Origin: Nipponacmea schrenckii
Lineage: Eukaryota; Mollusca; Gastropoda; Lottiidae
Length of the DNA stretch: 64,000 nt
Assembly (NCBI GenBank): GCA_030562195.1
Contig: CM060199.1
Span: 9,258,338-9,322,337, forward strand
Reading direction: 5' to 3'
Shown: one piece after another, positions 58,545-64,000 of the stretch
Numbering within the stretch: position 1 is the first letter of the stretch
How the letters are laid out: each line of letters opens with the position of its first letter
Made by a program: the position numbers and the translations under genes
The notes under the pieces: model-generated
The model's input: only the letters and a program-made list of their open reading frames with translations
Databases searched by the model: none
Told to the model about the DNA's origin: nothing

Positions 58545-58860
58545 AGGTAAAAAACGAAGACCCTGTGAAAAAATCCGACAAGGCATAGGAATATTCCATT
58601 GAAATTTTACTCGAAGGTTAAGCATGTTGGATTTTTTCACAGGGTCTTCGTTTTTTACCTGTTGGGGTCTTCCTTTTATATTTTTTTTTACGTCCGTATT
58701 TATGTTTCACCCTGTAGGGAAGGGAGGGGGTGATGTATTTTGGTCATTTTCTGGGGAAATTGACGTCTTGACATGCTTAATCTTCGAGTAAAATATCAAT
58801 GGAATATTCCTATGCCTTGTCGGATTTTTTCACAGGGTTTTCATTTTTTACCTCGTGACA
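58545..58860. repeat. Large inverted repeat (hairpin-forming)
   Basis: 'acagggtcttcgttttttac' type arms: 58552-58640 ('cgaagaccctgtgaaaaaat', 'ccgacaaggcataggaatat') is matched in reverse complement by 58770-58856. A further short inverted copy of the 'gaccctgtgaaaaaatcc' part is at about 58632-58660. Before it, 58460-58555 has tandem 'acctaaaaaaggaagacccc' units. No coding potential. Confidence 0.8.
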
Positions 58861-59579
58861 AATTTTCATCATCTCAAGTCTGCTCTTTCATAAGTGTATT
58901 GACGACTTTCCTAATGGTTCGTATACACAGGGTTCGTACACTAAAATGTGAATGAAATTCCATGACTTTTCCATGACTTTCAAGGCCCAATAAGGTATTT
59001 TTCCAGGACCATAATCGGAGTACGGTGGCTCACATACGACATTTTAACTTTTAATTTTGAATTAAAAACTTTTACTTTTCACCTAGGTGAAAATTAATTT
59101 TTAATTAAAAACTTCAATTTTCACCATGGTGAAAATGAATTTCCACCAAGGTGATAATTCAACGAATAAATAATTAAAAACTTCAATTTCCACCATGGTG
59201 AAAATAAATTTCACCTAGGTGATAATTTAAGTAATAAATAATTAAAAAATTCAATTTTCACCTTGGTGGAAATTATTTTCACCTGATTTCCACCAAGGTG
59301 ATAATTCAAAGAATAAATAATTAAAAACTTCAATTTTCACCTTGGTGGAAATTATTTTCACCTAGGTGATAATTCAAGGAATAAATATACCGTCCGTCGG
59401 TCCGTCGGACCACAATTGGCTTTTGAACGGGATATAGAGACTGCAGTTTTGGTTGGATTTTAGTAAAATTTCGTGTGTAGGATTATACCCTTAAGATCTT
59501 GGACAAGTTTGATTTGGGATAGGGGGGGGGGGAACTTCTATCTCGTAGTTTCGGAAAGCACGGGCCTAGGAATCAGACT

Positions 59580-59654
59580 TCATTTTTTTCTCACACCGAT
59601 CGGGATTCGAACCCACGGCACCTAGTCGCCAAGCAGATGACAGTCCAACTCGCT
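59580..59654 (-). mobile_element. tRNA-derived SINE head (interrupted; continues at 60621-60660)
   Basis: On the minus strand, joining 60660-60621 to 59654-59580 gives 'gaatggctcagttgttagcg' (A-box-like), then 'agttggactgtcatctgc', then 'gtgggttcgaatcccgatc', a near-perfect B box. This is the internal RNA polymerase III promoter layout of a tRNA-derived SINE. It is split by the LINE insertion. Confidence 0.75.
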
Positions 59655-60620
59655 TTTTTTTTTCTTGTAGAAATAATTTATTCACATATTTACATTATAT
59701 ATAATACAATACTTTACTACCATTTTAGCAAAATGTATATACGGGGTTTTATTATGTACAAGGATATGTTTAAAACAATTTAAAATTTAGAAATAAAAAT
59801 AAATGTACAAAAACATGAGCTAAAGCAATAACCCCTTCTTATAATAGGCCTATGTTATTTACACATATTTATATACTAGCCAGATAAGTAAGTAATAAGC
59901 TGATCGGTGTCTTATTATTCATGCAATAGTAATGAACAACGGTAATATTGTACAGTTAAGAATGTGTTGTAAAAACAGATCAATGTACACATCGTAGTAC
60001 AGTAAAAATCACAATATTTGGAAATTTGAACGATACCGATTAACTGTAAATATCTTTGATTAGAGAGTCTTTTAACGAAAGTTTGGAAAAATAAAAGGCT
60101 CTCTCTCAAAGATATTTTCTTGAAAAATGACATAACTAGATGATGTTCTAAGGCTTAGTTAGAACAATATACAAATATTAAAGTACAATCAATATAAATC
60201 TATATTACAATGCTAAATTTTCATTCTATTATTTATATATCTAGTTTAATACTTCCATCTAGTTCTAATAAAATAAAACAAGCTGGCTTAATGAAATCTT
60301 TAATAAAGTTCTTATTCAGTAATGAATAATATTTGCTGATGTAGAATAAATTATCTTGAAGAGTAATCTTGAATAAATTAATTAGGTCTATATGGCATTG
60401 GGGTTTCTCTAAAAATATCATGCGTCTTCTATAGATTGTGTATCTGGCAGTAGATAAAATAATATTACATAGTTTGTGGGGGTAAGCTTTGGACCGACTT
60501 TGGAAACCAAATAGCATATATGATTAAACAGTATCTGTTATATTATGTGGTACAATATCAATTAGCATATTTTTAACTATCCGGAGAAGACATAAAACAT
60601 CAAAACAATCTAAAAACATG
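59655..60620 (-). mobile_element. 5'-truncated LINE insertion with target-site duplication
   Basis: An 11-bp direct repeat 'tccaactcgct' flanks it (59644-59654 and 60621-60631). A T-rich run adjoins the left repeat (poly(A) of a minus-strand retroelement). A minus-strand frame at 60517-60233 (NIILSTARYTIYRRRMIF) resembles the segment after the zinc-binding region of LINE ORF2, comparable to the 8.3-kb fragment. The empty site is intact in the related element at 49.37 kb. Confidence 0.8.
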
Positions 60621-61315
60621 TCCAACTCGCTAACAACTGAGCCATTCACCACTAGCAAGATACGCCCACTTTAAAATATATTTTCTGTTTTAACACAGGA
60701 TAAACTCTAAGATAATTTAGGTCTAATCCAAGTTCTCGTCAATATAAATGTTCACACCAAATTTCATTAAAATCAAATGAAAACTGTATTGTCTATCGCA
60801 ATCACAATCCGCGTTTTGACTAAGTCAAGTGCAATAACTCAAAAACCGTATATCGAAACGACAATTCGAACTTGACCAAGATGACATCAACTTCAACGAT
60901 CACACCAAATTTAATTCAAATCAGATGAAAACTGTTGTCTTTATTGTGTTCACAAGTCTATTTCGACGCAATCTGACTTAGTCAAGGCCAAAAACTCAAA
61001 AAACGTTCACCAAAAAATCTTCCCTATTAAACTTGTCCAAGATTTCATCAATATAAATGATAACACCAAATTTCATTCAAATCTGATGAAAACTGTAGTC
61101 TCTATCGCGTTCACAAGCCAATTTTGACGCGTTTTGGCTAAGTCAAGTGCAATAACTTAAAAAACATTCTTCGAACTTGTCTAAGATCTCATCAATATAA
61201 ATGATCACACCAAGTTTCATTCAAATTCGACAAAAAATGTAGTCTCTATTGTGTTCACACGGACGAACAGGGGTGACAACAATATACGACCACATTATAA
61301 TGTGGGGGTATAAAA
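60610..61315. repeat. Satellite-cored repeat units inside the foldback element
   Basis: About four diverged tandem units ('aagtcaagtgcaataactca', 'caccaaatttcattcaaatc'), starting after 'agcaagatacgcccac' and ending 'aatgtgggggtataaaa'. Same family as the 15-kb array; parts also occur at 49.13-49.35 kb in inverse orientation. Confidence 0.75.
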
Positions 61316-62163
61316 AGTGGTTTCAGAACTCAGGTTATTGAAGTTTTTAGTTATTTATTTGTTGAATTATCACCTTGGTGGAAATAATTTTCACCATGGT
61401 GAAAATTGAAGTTTTTAATTATTTATTCCATGAATTATCACCTTGGTGGAAATTATTTTCACCATGGTGGAAATTGAAGTTTTTAATTATTTATTCCTTG
61501 AATTATCACCTAGGTGAAAATAATTTCCACCAAGGTGAAAATTGAAGTTTTTAATTATTTATTCCGTGAATTATCACCTTGGTGAAAATTATTTTCACCA
61601 TGGTGGAAATTGAAGTTTTTAATTATTTATGCCTTGAATTATCACCTAGGTGGAAATTATTTTCACCTGATTTCCACCAAGGTGAAAATTAAGTTTTTAA
61701 TTATTTATTCGTTGAATTATCACCTTGGTGGAAATTATTTTCACAATGGTGAAAATTGAAGTTTTTAATTTAAAATTAATTTTCACCTAGGTGAAAAGTA
61801 AAAGTTTTGAATTCAAAATTAAAAGTTAAAATGTATGTCAGCCACCGTATCGGAGTATTAGTAGACATATATTTTAATGGATCATTCATTTTCTTAAAGA
61901 TGAATCCATTTATGTCTCAAAATTCTCTATTCATGTTGACTGAATTCAACCTACATATTGTACAAGATAATCTACACCTATTCAAAGAAATTAGCTCCTG
62001 GAATATTAGTGTTTTATTATAAGTATTTATTAAATAACAAACAAAATATTGAACAACCGACTGAGCTGCAAATGTTTTAAAGCATAATATTGTTTATTTA
62101 AACAATCTTCAATTATTCGCTGTAAACAAATTAGAACATAAAACTGTAACACATGTTTAGTTT

Positions 62164-64000
62164 TTAGTTAGACTTGTACTCATTTAATTTTGTTGTAATT
62201 ACTTCATCTAATTTGTCCACTTCAGATTTTTTCACTTTTGCTGATTCTCGGTGGCTATTAGATTTCGCTATCAAATGTCTTATTTCAGTAACAGACCCAA
62301 CAGACTCTGCCTTGTTAGCCAAGTCATCAGCAGATTTAAAAAAAGCCCCTGAATCACTTTCAAGCCATCGCTTTTTAATTTTCAAATCATCAATTTCTTC
62401 TAATAAAGATTTTTTTTTTCAATGAAAGTTTCTCCTTTTCTGAGTCCCTTACTCTTTTTATCCAAAAAGGACATATAGTTTTGTCTTGCAGCACTGACAG
62501 ACATGACTAATTTTTTTATTTATGTCCATATTTAAAGAGCCTCCTACAGATTGAATATGATCTATAACTTGTCTTTTGGAAACAAAAGATTTCTCTTCCA
62601 TATTATCTTTACTGACTTTCTTATTTACAGGGAATCCACGCTCCACAGATGCTTGTCCATGTGACAAAATTAACAGCAACTGAATAACAGACCAAATGTT
62701 ACTATACGATTGTTTGGATGTGAAACAATTATAGAAAAGATTATCTACTCTTTGTTCATTTTAATTAAAATCTTTAAACAAAGAAGAATATCTTGGTAGA
62801 TCTTGAATTAAAAATGTTGAAAATTCATGATTTATTGTGTCACATTCTAACTCATTGATCTTCTTATGATCTACAAGAATGCTGAGTATTCTATTCAATT
62901 TGTCTACACAAAAATCTTTGTCCCTATACATCTGCCTAGGATCTAAACATCTCATGCACCTCACAAGTAAATATTTCAGGGGATATTTTTCCTGCATTTT
63001 AGATATCATTTTGATAACAGAAGCCCTTGCCTTAGCTCTTACTTCTAGAACTTGTTGTTCATTTACTTTTTTACCAGATATAAGTGATTTCAATAGTTTA
63101 TTTCCCACAAATCCGATGTCTACTTTTTTCACTTCACAATGATTATTTGTGTCATTTATGCCAATATTCAATAATGAGTAAGCAGTAGCACCATTATTAC
63201 TAAGTACATCAGATTTAATAAACCTTGCCATTAGCCTTTTCAACAGTAAATATAAGTCTTCAGCAAGAAATGGAATCAGTCTGATACAAAGTTAAAAAAT
63301 GGGGCAACTTCTTGTGCAATAGAAATAAAACAGTTTATTTTAACCTCTAAAAGAGGATCTTTTAACATTTCCACAATTTTTTTGTATGAATCAGTTTTTG
63401 GGTTGGTTATTTTTTTTCTTTTACTTCATTAATGTATTTTTTAAGTAAAGGAATGATTTCCAGTGCTCGTATTGCTACAGGTAGATTTTCCAGCCACCTA
63501 TGTTTACAAAATTTTAAAGCATAAACATGACTATCTGTTACTTTTTCATAGTCCTCCCTGCGTGCAGGTGTGTCCTTGAATAGTGTGTAACAGCTTCTGA
63601 AAAAAACCATCAAGATTCCACTCAGAAGTTGAAGAAAAGTCCGTAAATGCACCATGAATAATATGTAGTCCACAACTTCCTATATTCAAGACTTTACTAG
63701 AATAGTTTGTCTGTAAATAATCTGAAATTTTAAATTTACATTTGGTCCATCCATAGACACTTGGACAAGTTTAGATAGATTTAAATCTTTGACTGAATCT
63801 GTAAAATGATCTAAGAGTTGAAGTGATGATGCATGTCCAATAAACTTGGATTCATAGTAACGAGTGTACACTCCATCTCCATCCCAGTACCTCACATGTA
63901 CATCTAGCTGTTTATTTTTTGTCTTGTGATTCAAGCTTTCATCAAAGAGGAGAACTAAAAAATCTTTTTCTTTGACACTGTTCTTCAACAAATCTGAAAA
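62164..64000 (-). pseudogene. hAT-like transposase, decayed, N-terminal part outside window
   Basis: Minus-strand fragments follow one another in protein order. 63991-63686: LLFDESLNHKTKNKQLDVHV and VQVSMDGPNVNLKF. About 63720-63400: GSCGLHIIHGAF, DTPARREDYEKV, FCKHRWLENLPVA. 63243-62761: LMARFIKSD ... VIKMISKMQEKYPL. About 62700-62458: LLILSHGQASVERGFPVNKK. The last is the hAT C-terminal dimerisation signature (S-x-ERxFS type, here ERGFP). The end is at 62164. At least three frame changes, near 63720, 63600 and 63250, break it, so it is not functional as read. The right edge of the window cuts it. It lies next to the element with an 8-bp duplication, but no shared termini were established. 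Confidence 0.8.

Larger units (their letters stand above)
59022..61848. mobile_element. Foldback-type DNA transposon with 8-bp target-site duplication
   Basis: Ends ACGGTGGCT and AGCCACCGT are flanked by a direct repeat ATCGGAGT at 59014-59021 and 61849-61856. Eight-bp duplications are typical of hAT transposons. Both subterminal regions (59065-59390 and 61340-61800) are inverted copies of a 68-bp tandem unit that carries CACCTAGGTG, CACCATGGTG or CACCTTGGTG. The middle holds an interrupted tRNA-derived SINE, a LINE insertion and satellite-cored repeat units. No intact transposase is inside, so it is non-autonomous. Confidence 0.88.

Overview
The window is eukaryotic nuclear DNA. Genes are split by GT-AG introns, the sequence is AT-rich, and repeats are dense. 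Two conserved genes are fully contained: PPP4R3, a protein phosphatase 4 regulatory subunit, and GTF2A1, the TFIIA alpha/beta precursor. Both join to uninterrupted reading frames across every predicted splice junction. A mollusc, perhaps a gastropod or bivalve, is the best guess. The reasons are invertebrate-like gene structures, a type-A LGR relic, and introns full of short-period repeats with the phrase 'tcaagggcaataactc' and ends reading 'gtgggcgtataaaa', a style I associate with molluscs. This is inference, not proof.

Layout. 0.2-1.8 kb (minus): the first four coding exons of a MOSC-domain mitochondrial amidoxime-reducing component (mARC) gene that runs off the left edge. 2.2-4.6 kb: a 30-bp minisatellite that decays rightward. 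4.6-7.8 kb: no gene seen. 7.8-28.4 kb (minus): PPP4R3, 16 coding exons and 858 residues, with introns hosting a LINE fragment, 161-bp satellites, a THAP relic, a TTAA-type MITE, a pogo-like element and a tRNA-derived SINE. 28.4-31.4 kb: intergenic space between two divergent promoters, holding a 16-bp minisatellite. 31.5-41.9 kb (plus): GTF2A1, 11 coding exons and 583 residues, with a TATA-box promoter, a 264-codon Gln/His/Pro-rich exon and a Taspase1-type QLDG site. Its likely 3' UTR runs to a poly(A) signal near 44.3 kb.

44.5-57.6 kb is the most unusual region. A small two-coding-exon gene that I cannot assign to a family occurs three times on the minus strand, and its last exon occurs a fourth time alone. 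Each of the three copies has a CRE palindrome upstream and a matching splice architecture. The array is interleaved with copies of the GTF2A1 3' end and with 37-bp minisatellites related to one just downstream of the GTF2A1 stop codon, so the locus seems to have grown by tandem duplication. A broken glycoprotein-hormone-receptor-like (LGR type A) pseudogene lies inside it at 47.1-48.85 kb.

57.6-64 kb is transposon territory. It holds a second TTAA MITE end, a hairpin-forming inverted repeat, and a 2.83-kb foldback element with an 8-bp target-site duplication. Inside that element sits a tRNA-derived SINE, itself interrupted by a LINE insertion whose empty site is preserved in a related element at 49.4 kb. 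A decayed hAT-like transposase on the minus strand runs off the right edge. No tRNA or rRNA genes or CRISPR arrays were seen.
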